Of a stretch of DNA of 64,000 nt, positions 50,655-61,588 are shown in pieces. The first letter of the stretch is position 1. Each line of letters begins with the position of its first letter. This stretch comes from Corynebacterium lactis RW2-5. Lineage in GTDB: Bacteria > Actinomycetota > Actinomycetes > Mycobacteriales > Mycobacteriaceae. The notes under the pieces are model-generated. The model was given only the letters and a program-made list of their open reading frames with translations. It was not told the DNA's origin and did no database searches. A program made the translations under genes and the position numbers. Where the stretch lies: positions 434,001 through 498,000 of the forward strand of contig NZ_CP006841.1 of assembly GCF_001274895.1 (NCBI RefSeq). Reading direction: 5' to 3'.

Positions 50655-50840
50655 ATGGCACTGAAGATTACCCAGGTCCGTGGTACCGCTGGTACCAAGC
50701 AGAAGCAGAAGGATTCGCTGCGTACTCTCGGTCTGAAGCGCCGTCACCAGTCTGTCGTTCGTCCGGATTCTCCGGAGGTTCGCGGCCTGATTAACGTCGT
50801 GCGCCACATGGTCGAGGTTGAAGAAGTAGCGGGGGAGTAG
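50655..50840 (+). CDS. rpmD: 50S ribosomal protein L30
   Basis: L30 (61 residues). '[28 protein letters not shown]' (pieces: [19 protein letters not shown]) and '[17 protein letters not shown]' identify it. ATG 50655 is used; a GTG at 50646 is in frame, but the family starts here. It lies five bases after rpsE. Confidence 0.97.
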   Translation: MALKITQVRGTAGTKQKQKDSLRTLGLKRRHQSVVRPDSPEVRGLINVVRHMVEVEEVAGE

Positions 50841-50847
50841 GTAAACC

Positions 50848-51294
50848 ATGAGCGAACCAATCAAGCTCCACGACTTGGCCCCGGCTCCGGGTGCCAAGAA
50901 GGACAAGACTCGCGTCGGCCGTGGTGAGGCTTCCAAGGGTAAGACCGCTGGTCGCGGCACCAAGGGCACCAAGGCCCGCAAGCAGGTTTCGGCAGCATTC
51001 GAGGGTGGCCAGATGCCAATCCACATGCGCCTGCCGAAGCTAAAGGGCTTCAAGAACCCGGCGAAGGTCACCTACCAGGTGGTCAACGTCTCGGATCTCG
51101 AGCGCCTGTTCCCGAACGGTGGCGACGTCACCGTTGCCGACCTGGTTGCGAAGGGCGCCGTCCGCGCCAACCAGCCGGTCAAGGTTCTCGGCGATGGCGA
51201 CATCAACGTTGCCGTCAAGGTCACCGCAACCAAGTTCTCGGGCTCCGCTAAGTCCAAGATCGAGGCTGCTGGTGGCTCTGTCACCGAGGCCTAA
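50848..51294 (+). CDS. rplO: 50S ribosomal protein L15
   Basis: L15 (148 residues), a late 50S assembly protein. '[35 protein letters not shown]' (pieces: [22 protein letters not shown]) and '[11 protein letters not shown]' are conserved. It ends the operon ahead of a strong terminator; secY, usually next, is separated by the minus-strand bioWF gene. Confidence 0.98.
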   Translation: MSEPIKLHDLAPAPGAKKDKTRVGRGEASKGKTAGRGTKGTKARKQVSAAFEGGQMPIHMRLPKLKGFKNPAKVTYQVVNVSDLERLFPNGGDVTVADLVAKGAVRANQPVKVLGDGDINVAVKVTATKFSGSAKSKIEAAGGSVTEA

Positions 51295-51342
51295 GCCGGA
51301 TTTTTCCGTGAACTAGCCATAGTGGCAGTTCACCTCGGCTTT

Positions 51343-51391
51343 AAAAAGGGACCCGCACCTCAACAAATGTTGAAAGTGTGGGTCCCTTTTT
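51343..51391. terminator. Terminator of the rpsH-rplO operon
   Basis: AAAAAGGGACCCGCAC (51343-51358) pairs with GTGTGGGTCCCTTTTT (51376-51391), an almost perfect 16-base stem with T runs on both strands, suitable for rplO and for bioWF on the other strand. A further dyad GTGAACT/AGTTCAC (51308-51333) lies just upstream. Confidence 0.93.
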
Positions 51392-51484
51392 GGTCTTGTG
51401 GTGCCCCTCAGTTCTCTCGTGCAGCGGCATTCGCCTTCCCGGCTGTACGCCAATTAGTCGCCAACAGCCTCGCCAGCGGAGTCT

Positions 51485-53305
51485 CTACGACAGGACTCCA
51501 ACCTCTCGCAATGCCTGCGCTAGGCGAGCAATGTCGTTGTCGCTGTGCTTCGCTGTGACAGTAAGTCGCAGCATCGCCTGGTCGCGGGGAACCGTCGGAT
51601 AGCGAATCGCCGGGATAAAGATGCCGCGTTCGTTCAGCGCGTCAGCGATCTCCATCGCGCGGCGCTCCTCGCCAATGGGGATTGGGATGATCGCGCTTGC
51701 CACCGGGTCTCCCGGCAGGCCCAACGCCGCCCTCACCGCAGCGATGTTCACCCGCAGTCGCTTGCCGACGATTCCTCCACGCAACTGATCCAGTGCGGCG
51801 TCAATGGCGGCCACGGAGCCGGGATTCATCGCGGTCGAATAGACAAAACTGCGGGCCTGGTTACGCAGGAGTGTCGCAACCGGGGACGCACACAGGACGT
51901 ATCCACCCTCTACGCCAAGGGCTTTGCTGGCAGTTCCGACCAGGATGTCCGGAGAGATTCCGAGCTCGTCGCAGGTACCCCGACCATGTTCGCCGAGGAC
52001 GCCGACGCCGTGGGCGTCGTCAAGCATGAGCCAGGCCCCGCGCTCGCGGCAGATGCTCTCCAGTCGGCGGCCGTCGATGACTTCGCCGGACATGGAGAAG
52101 ACGGCGTCTGAGATAACGAGCTTATGGCGGGCGATTGAGGCATCGAGTAGACGGGCGAGTACGTCGTAGTCGGCGTGTGGGAAGATAGTCACTCGGGCTC
52201 GGGCGGAGCGGCAACCGTCGATGATGGAGGCGTGGTTGTCGGAGTCGGAGAAAATTTCGACGTCCGCGCCGGCGATCGCGGCGATAGTGGAGTGATTGGC
52301 CTGGTATCCGGTGGCGAATAGTACGGCATCGCCGAAGCCGAAGAACTCGGCGAGCTTGCGCTCCAGTGCTGAGTGGATGCTCGTACCCGTGGTCAGTCGC
52401 GAACCACCTGAGCCTGTCCCGAGGCGCCGGGTCGCGCGGACGGCGGCCTCAATTACTGAGTCATTCGTGGATAGGCCCAAATAGTCGGAAGAGGAGAAGA
52501 GCAGGTAGTCGCTGCCGTCGACACGGCTGTGTGGTAGCTGCGCCGATTCGAAAGTGCGCAAGCTGCGCGAAAGGCCCTGGCTAGCCCACTGGTCATTCCG
52601 CCGTGCGGCGACCGTCGTAATCGAGTCGCGGACGGGCAGCGGTGCCGTACCAGCAGCGATGGAGGCGAGGTCCACCCGGACTGGCGTGTCCTCGAGGTTG
52701 GAAATCAGCTCGTCGACGTCCGTTCCCGGCTTAACGACGAAGATACGCGTGCCCAGGTCAGAGCCCTCAGGCTTGATATTGGGGACACGGTAGAACTTGC
52801 CGTCTACCGCCACATATCCCTTGGTGTAGTGGGGATCGTCCGAGAGGCAGATTTCGGCGAGGATTCCTGGGGTGGTGGCGACCTTGGAAGCGAGGATGAT
52901 TGCTTCGTGGAAGTGGTCCTTGACGCAGTCGGACGCGGGGTGCTTGACGGCGTCGACGAGAGCGGCTCCGCGAAGTCCAGTGAGAGAGTACGCCAGGGCC
53001 ACGGCCTGCTCTGCTGCGGTGATTCCAGCGTCTTTTAACAGCGTAGTGACTAGCGCCTGGGCGGATTCGGGGGATGCGTTATCCGTCTGCACCGGTTCGA
53101 GTGCGGGGACGGTCGCGACAGCATCGGATTCGATCTTCTCCACGGTGATGTGAATGTTGTCGGCGACTCCCTTGTCGTGGCATAGCGCGCGGGAGGTCAT
53201 CGCGGCCGTGAGCTGCGGCAGCTCCAGCGTGTCTGAGAGGCGCTCGGCCCCGGAGATGTGGGATCCGGCGAGGGAGGAACGCATCCGAATGCTATAGGTG
53301 TTCAC
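51485..53305 (-). CDS. bioWF: BioW-BioF fusion: pimeloyl-CoA synthetase / 8-amino-7-oxononanoate synthase
   Basis: A 606-residue two-domain enzyme for the first steps of biotin synthesis. The N-terminal part (about 1-215) resembles BioW, which activates pimelate to pimeloyl-CoA: '[20 protein letters not shown]' (pieces: [15 protein letters not shown]), '[13 protein letters not shown]', '[18 protein letters not shown]'. The C-terminal part (about 235-606) is BioF, a PLP enzyme that condenses it with alanine: '[12 protein letters not shown]', '[12 protein letters not shown]', '[16 protein letters not shown]' and the PLP lysine in '[13 protein letters not shown]'. GTG 53305 is chosen because a -10 hexamer ends seven bases before it. 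It interrupts the rplO-secY order. Confidence 0.92.
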   Translation of the reverse strand: MNTYSIRMRSSLAGSHISGAERLSDTLELPQLTAAMTSRALCHDKGVADNIHITVEKIESDAVATVPALEPVQTDNASPESAQALVTTLLKDAGITAAEQAVALAYSLTGLRGAALVDAVKHPASDCVKDHFHEAIILASKVATTPGILAEICLSDDPHYTKGYVAVDGKFYRVPNIKPEGSDLGTRIFVVKPGTDVDELISNLEDTPVRVDLASIAAGTAPLPVRDSITTVAARRNDQWASQGLSRSLRTFESAQLPHSRVDGSDYLLFSSSDYLGLSTNDSVIEAAVRATRRLGTGSGGSRLTTGTSIHSALERKLAEFFGFGDAVLFATGYQANHSTIAAIAGADVEIFSDSDNHASIIDGCRSARARVTIFPHADYDVLARLLDASIARHKLVISDAVFSMSGEVIDGRRLESICRERGAWLMLDDAHGVGVLGEHGRGTCDELGISPDILVGTASKALGVEGGYVLCASPVATLLRNQARSFVYSTAMNPGSVAAIDAALDQLRGGIVGKRLRVNIAAVRAALGLPGDPVASAIIPIPIGEERRAMEIADALNERGIFIPAIRYPTVPRDQAMLRLTVTAKHSDNDIARLAQALREVGVLS

Positions 53306-53312
53306 TCGCAAA

Positions 53313-53327
53313 ACTGTACACTGTTCA
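53313..53327 (-). promoter_or_regulatory. bioWF promoter with BioQ-like operator
   Basis: On the minus strand TACAGT (53318-53313) is a -10 element seven bases from the GTG start, so the message is probably leaderless. It is overlapped by TGAACA-G-TGTACA (53327-53315), close to the TGAAC-N3-GT half-site pattern that I recall for the corynebacterial biotin repressor BioQ. Regulation by BioQ is inferred. Confidence 0.45.
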
Positions 53328-53381
53328 AGTTTGTTCTAGTGGTCAACCCGAAGGTGCGGCCGTCCCCAAAAGTGCACCGCA

Positions 53382-53412
53382 TTGCGCCGACAGGTCGGGA
53401 CGCTGGTAGACT
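53382..53412 (+). promoter_or_regulatory. Candidate secY-adk promoter
   Basis: TTGCGC (53382-53387), 19 bases, TAGACT (53407-53412) preceded by TGG (extended -10). It gives a leader of about 110 bases before secY. Confidence 0.4.
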
Positions 53413-53526
53413 CTCAACGTCAAATACTGTCAATTCATGGTTCACTGCTGTTTAGCCAGCCCGCGCGGTCTGTCGAAAGTCCGCGATGTGGCAGCAAAAG
53501 CTTAAGGTGGGCTCGGGAGGATGCAC

Positions 53527-54861
53527 GTGGCTTCCGGTTTTATTGCGGCGTTGCGCGATCCTGATTTGCGAAAGAAGATCCTGTTCACGCTGTTCATGAT
53601 CATTCTTTACCGAATCGGCGCTCAGATTCCTACTCCTGGAATCGATTACGAGCTGGTCAATGCGCAGTTAGAGCGAATCTCTGAGGACCAGTCCAGCGTT
53701 TACTCGCTGATCAACCTGTTCTCCGGTGGCGCTCTGCTGCAGATGGCCATTTTCGGCATCGGCATTATGCCGTACATTACTGCCTCGATTATTGTGCAGT
53801 TGCTCACGGTTGTGATTCCGCACTTCGAGCAGCTGAAGAAGGAAGGGCAGTCCGGTCAGGCGAAAATGACGCAGTACACGCGTTACCTGACAGTCGCTCT
53901 GGCGCTGCTCCAGTCCGCCGGTATCGTCGCCATGGCCGACCGTGGCGCGCTGCTTGGCGGCACCCAGTCGCTGCTGGTGCCCAACGCCGGTGTCTTCGAC
54001 ATGGTTGTCATGGTCGTCGTGATGACCGCCGGTGCGATTCTGGTGATGTGGATGGGCGAGCTGATCACCGACCGCGGTGTAGGCAACGGCATGTCCCTGC
54101 TGATTTTCGCCGGTATTGCCGCCGGCATGCCCGCACAGGGCGCGAACATTTTGCGCTCCACCAGCGGCATTATCTTCGCGACCGTTATCGTCGCTGTCCT
54201 GATTCTCATCATCGGCGTGATCTTCATCGAGCAGGGCCAGCGCCGCATCCCAGTTCAGTACGCCAAGCGCATGATTGGTCGCCGTCAGTACGGCGGTTCC
54301 TCGACCTACCTGCCGCTGAAGGTTAACCAGGCCGGCGTTATCCCGGTCATCTTCGCGTCTTCGCTGATTTACGTGCCGGTGCTGATCACCCAGATCGTAC
54401 AGTCGGGGCAGCAGAATCCCTCGCTGGATAACTGGTGGCAGCGCAACGTGATTCAGTACCTGATGGCACCGTCGAGCTGGCAGTACATTGTCCTGTTCTT
54501 CCTGATGATCGTATTCTTCTCCTTCTTCTACACCTCCGTGCAGTACGACCCGCACGAGCAGGCGGAGAACATGAAGAAGTACGGCGGCTTCATCCCGGGC
54601 TTCCGCCCCGGCCGCCCGACTGCCGAGTACCTCTCCTATGTCTTGACCCGCCTGCTGTGCGTCGGCTCCCTATACCTGGGCATTATCGCCGTGTTGCCGA
54701 ACTTGGCGCTCGATATGGGCCTCGGCAATGCCGACGCGGGCACGCGAGGCGGTATGTTTGGAGGTACGGCACTGCTGATTCTGGTTAGCGTCGCGCTGAC
54801 GACGGTCAAGCAGGTTGAAAGCCAAATGATGCAACGTAATTACGAAGGGTTCTTGAAGTAA
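53527..54861 (+). CDS. secY: Protein translocase subunit SecY
   Basis: SecY (444 residues) forms the protein-conducting channel, with ten membrane helices. '[27 protein letters not shown]' (pieces: [12 protein letters not shown]), '[26 protein letters not shown]' (pieces: [19 protein letters not shown]) and '[20 protein letters not shown]' (pieces: [13 protein letters not shown]) are diagnostic. An ATG at 53521 is in frame but touches the binding site. The GTG at 53527 sits six bases after GGGAGG and is the likely start. It shares one base with adk (TAATG). Confidence 0.97.
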   Translation: MASGFIAALRDPDLRKKILFTLFMIILYRIGAQIPTPGIDYELVNAQLERISEDQSSVYSLINLFSGGALLQMAIFGIGIMPYITASIIVQLLTVVIPHFEQLKKEGQSGQAKMTQYTRYLTVALALLQSAGIVAMADRGALLGGTQSLLVPNAGVFDMVVMVVVMTAGAILVMWMGELITDRGVGNGMSLLIFAGIAAGMPAQGANILRSTSGIIFATVIVAVLILIIGVIFIEQGQRRIPVQYAKRMIGRRQYGGSSTYLPLKVNQAGVIPVIFASSLIYVPVLITQIVQSGQQNPSLDNWWQRNVIQYLMAPSSWQYIVLFFLMIVFFSFFYTSVQYDPHEQAENMKKYGGFIPGFRPGRPTAEYLSYVLTRLLCVGSLYLGIIAVLPNLALDMGLGNADAGTRGGMFGGTALLILVSVALTTVKQVESQMMQRNYEGFLK

Positions 54862-55412
54862 TGCGACTCGTACTAGTAGGTCCTCCGGGTGCCGGCAAGG
54901 GCACTCAGGCAGCCATCCTCTCCGAGAAGCTGGGTGTGCCGCACATCTCCACCGGCGATCTATTCCGCGCCAACATCGGCGAGGGTACTCCGCTGGGCAT
55001 CGAGGCCAAGTCCTACATCGATGCCGGCAACCTGGTCCCGGATGATGTTACGGTTCGCATGGTCGAGTCCCGTCTGGCTGAGGACGATGCCAAGAACGGA
55101 TTCCTCCTCGATGGCTTCCCGCGCACCGTCGGCCAGGCTGACGAGCTCGAGCGCCTCCTGGGCAACCTGGGCACCACCCTGGATGCCGTTGTTCAGTTCG
55201 ATGTTTCCGAAGATGTCGTTGTCGAGCGCATGCTCGCCCGCGGTCGCGCGGACGACACCGAAGAGGTTATCCGCAACCGCATGCACGTCTACGACAACGA
55301 GACTGCTCCGCTTCTCGATCACTACTCGGACAAGATTGTGAAGATAGCCGCGGAGGGCACCGTTGAGGAAATCAACGATCGCACCATGGCAGAGCTGAAC
55401 AAGCTGAAGTAG
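54861..55412 (+). CDS. adk: Adenylate kinase
   Basis: Adk (183 residues) interconverts AMP, ADP and ATP. The P-loop '[10 protein letters not shown]' is at 7-16, '[10 protein letters not shown]' binds AMP, and '[13 protein letters not shown]' is conserved. The LID is the short form without the zinc-binding insertion, as in other actinobacteria: '[16 protein letters not shown]'. Coupled to secY by a one-base overlap and followed by a strong terminator. Confidence 0.98.
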   Translation: MRLVLVGPPGAGKGTQAAILSEKLGVPHISTGDLFRANIGEGTPLGIEAKSYIDAGNLVPDDVTVRMVESRLAEDDAKNGFLLDGFPRTVGQADELERLLGNLGTTLDAVVQFDVSEDVVVERMLARGRADDTEEVIRNRMHVYDNETAPLLDHYSDKIVKIAAEGTVEEINDRTMAELNKLK

Positions 55413-55433
55413 TTAGAGCCTCAAACTACAGCG

Positions 55434-55484
55434 AAAGACCCGCTGCACCATCCTTCTCCGAGGATGAGTGCGGCGGGTCTTTTG
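55434..55484. terminator. Terminator between adk and the lipoprotein gene
   Basis: AAAGACCCGC (55434-55443) pairs with GCGGGTCTTT, with a second ATCCT/AGGAT stem inside. T runs exist on both strands; the neighbouring genes are convergent. Confidence 0.88.
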
Positions 55485-55503
55485 CATCCGCGCAGCGCGC
55501 CGG

Positions 55504-56100
55504 CTAGCCCTGCTGGAAAGCGGCGATGATCGCGTCAATCTCCGGCTGAGCCTGCTCCGCTGAAGCATTGCCGAACGCGTACTCCTGGTAGATTCCCTGT
55601 TCCTCATCGAGAATCGTTACGAACGGTGTGCCTCGGCTGATTCCGCTGAAGGCCCGCTTCCCGGGGACGTCAACAGGCTTGTACTGTTCGACGGACTCGG
55701 CCCCGGCTGCCATACGGCCAACTGCCTCCGGATCCTGCGCGGTGGTCAGCATGGCGACGGAGCCAGAGGCGGTGCCCATGATGCAGGTAAAGCCGTGGAA
55801 GTTCTCACTACCAAACATGATTGGCATTGCCAGGTCGGACTCGACGCAGCTAGAGATGCGCTCACCGACGGCCTGCGGGACACCGTCGCGGAGTTGCTCC
55901 GGCAGGGTGGTGGTGCCGAGGAAGCCCGAGCCCTTCGGCGCCGCGGGGTCGGAGGGGTTTTCGGCGGATGGGGTGGACGGGGCGGTCACCGGCGCGGGCG
56001 GCCCCGGATTGTCGCCGCAGGCTGCGAGGAGAGCCAGGGAGCCGGCGCCGAACGCCGCCAGAAGCGCGCGTGCGGAAAAAGACTTCTTCGAAACGTGCAT
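55504..56100 (-). CDS. Putative lipoprotein
   Basis: A 198-residue lipoprotein of unknown function. The basic start 'HVSKKSFSAR' is followed by a hydrophobic stretch and the lipobox 'LLAAC' (Cys at about 27), then a Pro/Ser/Ala-rich linker (about 30-55). The rest is a compact extracytoplasmic domain with two Cys ('ISSCVES', 'GFTCIMG') likely to form a disulfide. The open frame extends to 56175, but ATG 56100 gives a normal signal peptide. It may be a DUF3558-like or similar actinobacterial lipoprotein; I am not certain. Confidence 0.75.
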   Translation of the reverse strand: MHVSKKSFSARALLAAFGAGSLALLAACGDNPGPPAPVTAPSTPSAENPSDPAAPKGSGFLGTTTLPEQLRDGVPQAVGERISSCVESDLAMPIMFGSENFHGFTCIMGTASGSVAMLTTAQDPEAVGRMAAGAESVEQYKPVDVPGKRAFSGISRGTPFVTILDEEQGIYQEYAFGNASAEQAQPEIDAIIAAFQQG

Positions 56101-56225
56101 GGAAATAGATGTTAGGGCACGGCCGGAGAGAAAGGTAGTGACGACCACGACACACCCAGGGCATAAGGATGGCACGCCGGGGTGAGCTGCACGGGCCTGG
56201 CTGAGGCGGGGTAGAGTTTGGACTC

Positions 56226-57029
56226 GTGATTAAATTCCGTCGCCGCCGTCAGATTGTCCCCGCCCGCACCCCAGGCGAACTCGATGCCATGCAGGCCGCC
56301 GGAGAGATTGTCGGCCGCGCACTGCTGGCCTGCCGGGATGCCGCAAAGCCAGGCGTGACCACCACAGACCTCAACGACATCGCGCATCAGGTCATCCTCG
56401 ATGCCGGCGCCACCCCTTCCTTCCTCGGGTATGAGGGGTTCCCAGCCTCCGTATGTGCCTCGGTCAACGAGGTCATCGTGCACGGCATTCCCTCCAAGGA
56501 CACCGTGCTTGCCGACGGCGACCTGGTTTCCATCGACTGCGGTGCAATCCTCGACGGCTGGCACGGTGACTCCGCGTTGACGTTCGGAGTGGGCAAGCTC
56601 GCGGAGGATGTCGAGAAGCTGAACATCGCCACTTCGGAGGTGCTCGAAGCTGGAATTGCAGCTATGGTTCCGGGCGCGCGTCTGACTGATATTTCCCACG
56701 CCCTGGAGATGGCGACTCGGGACGCGGAGCTGCGCCACGATATCGAGTTGGGCATCGTCGACGGCTACGGTGGACACGGAATCGGTCGCGAGATGCACAT
56801 GGATCCCTTCCTCGCCAATGAGGGCAAGCCGGGTCATGGGCCGCGCATCGTGGAGGGCTCGGTGCTGGCGATTGAGCCGATGCTGATTCTCGGCGGGGAG
56901 TGGGGCAGCGACGAGCTGGACGACGGGTGGACCGTCGTCAGTGCGGATCGCATGCCGGCGTCGCACTGGGAGCATACCGTCGCCGCTACTGAGTCGGGGC
57001 CGCGAATCCTGACCCCGCGCTACGAGTAG
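56226..57029 (+). CDS. map: Type I methionine aminopeptidase
   Basis: Map (267 residues) removes the initiator methionine from nascent proteins. The five metal ligands can be placed in '[17 protein letters not shown]' (two Asp), '[10 protein letters not shown]' (His), and the Glu of 'AIEPM' and of the 'ESGPRILT' strand. The GTG at 56226 has TAGAGT (56212-56217) eight bases ahead and no ribosome binding site, so the message is probably leaderless. In many actinobacteria map follows adk, as here, but a lipoprotein gene on the other strand lies between them. Confidence 0.96.
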   Translation: MIKFRRRRQIVPARTPGELDAMQAAGEIVGRALLACRDAAKPGVTTTDLNDIAHQVILDAGATPSFLGYEGFPASVCASVNEVIVHGIPSKDTVLADGDLVSIDCGAILDGWHGDSALTFGVGKLAEDVEKLNIATSEVLEAGIAAMVPGARLTDISHALEMATRDAELRHDIELGIVDGYGGHGIGREMHMDPFLANEGKPGHGPRIVEGSVLAIEPMLILGGEWGSDELDDGWTVVSADRMPASHWEHTVAATESGPRILTPRYE

Positions 57030-57044
57030 TCGGTTACTAGAGCA

Positions 57045-58322
57045 TCACCTCTGAGCGCACTTGTCGATTGTGAACTGATCGAGCGTGTCGCCTGGTTCCG
57101 TGACGCCGTTTGAAGTTTTCTGATTCTCGCCGCGGTGAGTGATAACGGACTCGTAGTGCATCGTGCAGCCTTCGACTCGAATTTTCTGGAATGTTGCAGT
57201 TTCCTGCGCCCAGACCTCCCGGTGAGCGCCGCCGCGACGCCAGAAATCAATCGACTCGTCTGTCGGGAAGAACTTGGACCCGGAGGTTGCGACGACGTAC
57301 TGAGGTCCGGAAGTTTGCTCCGTGCCGTCTTTCGCCCCGCGGCCGTAGGTGTGATCGTGGCCGGTGAGGACCAGGTCGACGCCGTACTTTTCGATAATCT
57401 CGCCGAACGCCTCCCGATAGGCGTCCGTGTAGTTTCGCTCGGTCCCGTTGTAAATAGGCTGGTGGACGACAACTACCGACCACCTGTTGGGGTTGCTCTC
57501 CAGCTGCTGCTCGAGGAACTTCGCTTGTCGGTCAAGGAAGACGCCATTTCCCGTCAGGGTAATGAATCTGACTCCCTGGTAGTCGAAGCTGTAGGTCGTC
57601 TCGTCCAACGGGGCTGGGCCGTTGCTGGGGAGGGTGAAGGCATTCTTGAACTTTGAGGCCGTGAGATCGAACACGAGCTCGTGATTGCCCAGCGCACCGA
57701 CGGTTTGTATGCGCGCGTTCGCGCCCTGCTGCGCTTGCCAGAAGTCGCTCCACTCCTTCTCCGAGCCCGTATCGACCATGTCGCCCCCGTGCACGATAAG
57801 CGAGGCGTCTGGCGCAGCCGCAAGTCCGGCTTCCGCGGTGGTACGCCACTGCTTATCAAGGCCGTTTTGCGCGTCGCCAAAATAGAGGAACTCAAACGGC
57901 TTATCGCTTGCCGACGCTGTTGTAAACGTTTCCCACTGACTTGCAGCGCCCCGCTGGCCGACAATGCGGTAGCGGTAGGAAGTCTCCGGGCGCAGGTCCT
58001 TCAACTGCGCGGAATACGTCGACAGGCCAATACCAATCGAGGTTCGCCGCGCCGGTATGGAGGAAGTAACTGCGCCATCCTCACCGAACTCAATCGCGGC
58101 AGTGGGGGAGGCTCCATGCAACCGGAACGAGACCCCTACCTGCCGCGCACCGTCCTGCCCGGGCGAGATGACGACCCGGTCCGCGCTGGTGGCTTCAGGG
58201 GCGGCGGAAAGGGCGTCGGAAAGCGGGGCTGCGGAGGCTGGCGGCAGCGCGGTCGAGGCGGTGGCGGCGGCGACAAAGAGAGCGGCGATGCGGAGTCTTG
58301 GCGAGAACTTCTGGGGTGGCAC
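57045..58322 (-). CDS. Secreted metallophosphoesterase with fibronectin-like N-terminal domain
   Basis: A 425-residue purple acid phosphatase-like enzyme. The signal peptide (about 1-31, ending 'PASAA') leads to a fibronectin III-like domain (about 45-135, with 'LRPETSYRYRIVG') and then the metallophosphoesterase domain: 'FGDAQNG', 'HGGDMVDTG', 'ALGNHEL', 'VVVHQPIYNG' and 'LTGHDHTYGRG' hold the usual Asp, Asn and His ligands. Two Cys lie near the C-terminus. It should hydrolyse phosphate esters outside the cell. GTG start; converges with map, only 15 bases apart. Confidence 0.9.
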   Translation of the reverse strand: MPPQKFSPRLRIAALFVAAATASTALPPASAAPLSDALSAAPEATSADRVVISPGQDGARQVGVSFRLHGASPTAAIEFGEDGAVTSSIPARRTSIGIGLSTYSAQLKDLRPETSYRYRIVGQRGAASQWETFTTASASDKPFEFLYFGDAQNGLDKQWRTTAEAGLAAAPDASLIVHGGDMVDTGSEKEWSDFWQAQQGANARIQTVGALGNHELVFDLTASKFKNAFTLPSNGPAPLDETTYSFDYQGVRFITLTGNGVFLDRQAKFLEQQLESNPNRWSVVVVHQPIYNGTERNYTDAYREAFGEIIEKYGVDLVLTGHDHTYGRGAKDGTEQTSGPQYVVATSGSKFFPTDESIDFWRRGGAHREVWAQETATFQKIRVEGCTMHYESVITHRGENQKTSNGVTEPGDTLDQFTIDKCAQR

Positions 58323-58400
58323 GGAAAACGACTTTCTGTGGCTGGATGATTGCGGGCGAAAGAATGGTATCGCGGCCCGGATGTTTTAGCAGGCGGAATT

Positions 58401-58428
58401 TTGCAAAATCGCAGGTCGGGTGTAGAGT
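58401..58428 (+). promoter_or_regulatory. Candidate infA promoter
   Basis: TTGCAA (58401-58406), 16 bases, TAGAGT (58423-58428). It predicts a leader of about 150 bases before infA. Confidence 0.45.
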
Positions 58429-58587
58429 TAGACGCTGGTGTGAGCGCAGTGTGCCTTCTCCAGGCTGTAAACTGAGACGTTTGCTGGCCGTAGGGGTAAG
58501 TCACTGCGTCCAAAAACACCAGGTAGATAGATGATTTCCCAACTGGTGCCGACAAGGTCGGATATCCGCCAGAGAGACGTGGAGGAC

Positions 58588-58809
58588 ATGGCTAAGAAGG
58601 AAGGCGCAATTGAGGTCGAGGGTCGCGTAGTCGAGCCTTTGCCGAACGCGATGTTCCGAGTTGAGCTGGACAACGGGCACAAGGTGCTCGCCCACATCAG
58701 TGGCAAGATGCGCCAGCACTACATCCGTATTCTCCCGGAAGATCGAGTCGTCGTGGAGCTCTCTCCGTACGACCTCGAGCGTGGGCGAATCGTCTACCGT
58801 TACAAGTAA
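58588..58809 (+). CDS. infA: Translation initiation factor IF-1
   Basis: IF-1 (73 residues), an OB-fold protein that blocks the A site during initiation. '[30 protein letters not shown]' (pieces: [17 protein letters not shown]) and '[19 protein letters not shown]' (pieces: [14 protein letters not shown]) are nearly invariant. The frame extends upstream to 58531, but the ATG at 58588 gives the family start; GGAGG is only two bases away from it. rpmJ, which often follows infA, is not found in the 217 bases before rpsM. Confidence 0.97.
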   Translation: MAKKEGAIEVEGRVVEPLPNAMFRVELDNGHKVLAHISGKMRQHYIRILPEDRVVVELSPYDLERGRIVYRYK

Positions 58810-59026
58810 GCCGTACGCACTTTTTAAAGTCGTACAGGGTTACTCCCAAGACAGATAACTCCACCGTCCTAGCTGTGCTCAGTCACGGCGAGACTACCTC
58901 CGGCAACGGTGGCTGGAGCCTCTCCATTTAAAAGCCCGCGCGGCTCGGCATCCGACCGAGTCGGCGAGGGGCAGGAGGGGATGGCAGTGGAGTAAACCAC
59001 CGCATCAACCGGAAGGAAATTGCCTT

Positions 59027-59395
<369 letters not shown>

Positions 59396-59398
59396 AAC

Positions 59399-59803
59399 AT
59401 GGCAGCTCCGAAGTCCGCACGCGGCCGTCGTACCGGCCGTCGCGTTGTAAAGAAGAACGTGGCCCAGGGCCACGCATACATCAAGTCCACCTTCAACAAC
59501 ACCATCGTGTCCATCACGGACCCGAAGGGCGCTGTTATCTCGTGGGCCTCCTCTGGTCACGTCGGGTTCAAGGGCTCCCGTAAGTCCACCCCGTTCGCTG
59601 CTCAGATGGCTGCCGAGAACGCCGCTCGCAAGGCCATGGATCACGGCATGAAGAAGGTTGACGTTTTCGTTAAGGGCCCGGGTTCGGGCCGCGAGACCGC
59701 CATCCGTTCCCTCCAGGCCGCCGGCCTCGAGGTGTCCTCGATCTCGGATGTGACCCCGCAGCCGCACAACGGTTGCCGTCCGCCGAAGCGTCGTCGCGTC
59801 TAG
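59399..59803 (+). CDS. rpsK: 30S ribosomal protein S11
   Basis: S11 (134 residues), on the platform near the E site. '[18 protein letters not shown]', '[22 protein letters not shown]' (pieces: [14 protein letters not shown]) and the end '[17 protein letters not shown]' are typical. It is three bases after rpsM. Confidence 0.98.
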   Translation: MAAPKSARGRRTGRRVVKKNVAQGHAYIKSTFNNTIVSITDPKGAVISWASSGHVGFKGSRKSTPFAAQMAAENAARKAMDHGMKKVDVFVKGPGSGRETAIRSLQAAGLEVSSISDVTPQPHNGCRPPKRRRV

Positions 59804-59827
59804 GAATAGGGTAAGGAGTAAACACTA

Positions 59828-60433
59828 ATGGCCCGTTATACCGGTCCCGCAACCCGTAAGTCCCGTCGTCTCCGCGTCGACCTCGTCGGTGGAGACATGA
59901 ACTTCGAGCGTCGCCCCTACCCTCCGGGGCAGGCTGGCCGCGCTCGCATCAAGGAGTCGGAGTACCTGCTCCAGCTCCAGGAGAAGCAGAAGGCACGTTT
60001 CACCTACGGCGTGATGGAGAAGCAGTTCCGTCGCTACTACGCCGAGGCACACCGTCGCCCGGGCAAGACTGGCGATAACCTCGTCGTCCTGCTGGAGTCG
60101 CGTCTCGACAACGTTGTCTACCGCGCTGGTCTGGCTCGCACCCGCCGCCAGGCTCGTCAGCTGGTTTCCCACGGCCACTTCACCGTTAACGGTAAGAAGA
60201 TCAACGTGCCGTCCTTCCAGGTAAGCCAGTACGACATCATCGACGTGCGCCCGAAGTCGCAGAAGATGATCTGGTTCGAAGAGGCACAGGAGAACCTGGT
60301 CGACGCCGTCGTCCCGGCATGGCTCCAGGTTGTTCCTGAGTCCCTGCGTATCCTCGTCCACCAGAACCCGGAACGCGCTCAGATCGACATTCCGATTCAG
60401 GAACAGCTGATCGTCGAGTTCTACTCGAAGTAA
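59828..60433 (+). CDS. rpsD: 30S ribosomal protein S4
   Basis: S4 (201 residues), a 16S assembly initiator and translational repressor of the alpha operon in enterobacteria. 'ARYTGPATRKSRRL', 'RRPYPPGQ'-like 'RRPYPPGQAGRAR' and the S4 domain 'LDNVVYRAGLARTRRQARQLVSHGHFTVNGKKINVPS' (pieces: RQARQLVSHGHF, NGKKINVPS) are present. There is no N-terminal zinc cluster. TAAGGAG precedes the ATG. Confidence 0.98.
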   Translation: MARYTGPATRKSRRLRVDLVGGDMNFERRPYPPGQAGRARIKESEYLLQLQEKQKARFTYGVMEKQFRRYYAEAHRRPGKTGDNLVVLLESRLDNVVYRAGLARTRRQARQLVSHGHFTVNGKKINVPSFQVSQYDIIDVRPKSQKMIWFEEAQENLVDAVVPAWLQVVPESLRILVHQNPERAQIDIPIQEQLIVEFYSK

Positions 60434-60519
60434 TCACTTACGCGAAGTATTTACTTCACCTGCATCCATTCATTCCCTATGGCGTCATATAGCGGTCGCC
60501 ACCTGGAGGATTTTCGAAA

Positions 60520-61548
60520 ATGCTCATTTCCCAGCGCCCAACGCTGACCGAGGACTACATTGATTCCTCCCGCTCCCGATTCGTCATCGAGCCGCTGGAG
60601 CCGGGTTTCGGTTACACCCTCGGTAACTCCCTGCGTCGTACTCTGCTGTCGTCCATCCCGGGCGCAGCCGTGACCAGCATCCGCATTGACGGCGTGCTGC
60701 ACGAGTTCACCACCATCCCGGGTGTGAAGGAAGACGTCTCCGACATCATCCTGAACATCAAGGGCCTGGTGCTATCCAGCGAGTTCGACGAGCCGGCAAC
60801 CGTCTACCTGCGCCGCGAGGGCTCCGGTGCGGTTACCGCTGCTGACATTGAGTGCCCGGCTGGCGTGGAGGTCCACAACCCGGATCACCACATCGCCACC
60901 CTCAATGAGACCGGTCGCCTGGAAATCGAGATGACTGTCGAGCGTGGCCGCGGCTACGTTCCGGCAACCCCGAACTCCGGTGGCGAAATTGGCCGCATCC
61001 CGATGGACCAGATCTACTCGCCGGTTCTGAAGGTCAGCTACAAGGTCGAGGCGACTCGTGTTGAGCAGCGCACCGACTTCGACAAGCTGATCATCGACGT
61101 CGAGACCAAGAACTCCATTACCGCCCGCGACGCGATGGCGTCGGCAGGCAAGACCCTCGTTGAGCTCTTCGGCCTTGCCCGTGAGCTGAACGAGACCGCT
61201 GAGGGCATCGAAATCGGCCCGAGCCCGCGCGAGGCTGAGGACGTGGCGGCGTACCAGACCCCGATCGAGGATTTGGACTTCTCCATGCGCTCCTACAACT
61301 GCCTCAAGCGTGAGGAGATCCACACCGTCGGTGAGCTCGCAGCTCGTACCGAGTCGGACCTGCTGGATATCCGTAACTTCGGCGATAAGTCCATCAACGA
61401 GGTCAAGGAAAAGCTCACTGAGCTCGGCCTGTCCCTGAAGGACTCCCCGAACAACTTCGACCCAGCCGCAGTCTCCGACCTGGATGTCGAGACCGATGGC
61501 GACGACGCTGAATGGACTGAGGACGCAGGTGCAGGCTACGACGAGTAG
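60520..61548 (+). CDS. rpoA: RNA polymerase alpha subunit
   Basis: Alpha subunit (342 residues), the assembly platform of RNA polymerase. The N-terminal domain shows '[31 protein letters not shown]' (pieces: [20 protein letters not shown]). The C-terminal DNA-binding domain (about 250-315) shows '[23 protein letters not shown]' (pieces: [10 protein letters not shown]) and '[16 protein letters not shown]'. An acidic tail ends it. The binding site is CTGGAGGA. Confidence 0.98.
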   Translation: MLISQRPTLTEDYIDSSRSRFVIEPLEPGFGYTLGNSLRRTLLSSIPGAAVTSIRIDGVLHEFTTIPGVKEDVSDIILNIKGLVLSSEFDEPATVYLRREGSGAVTAADIECPAGVEVHNPDHHIATLNETGRLEIEMTVERGRGYVPATPNSGGEIGRIPMDQIYSPVLKVSYKVEATRVEQRTDFDKLIIDVETKNSITARDAMASAGKTLVELFGLARELNETAEGIEIGPSPREAEDVAAYQTPIEDLDFSMRSYNCLKREEIHTVGELAARTESDLLDIRNFGDKSINEVKEKLTELGLSLKDSPNNFDPAAVSDLDVETDGDDAEWTEDAGAGYDE

Positions 61549-61588
61549 TCCTTATCCCACGCGACTTCATTAAAACGAGGAGAAACCT

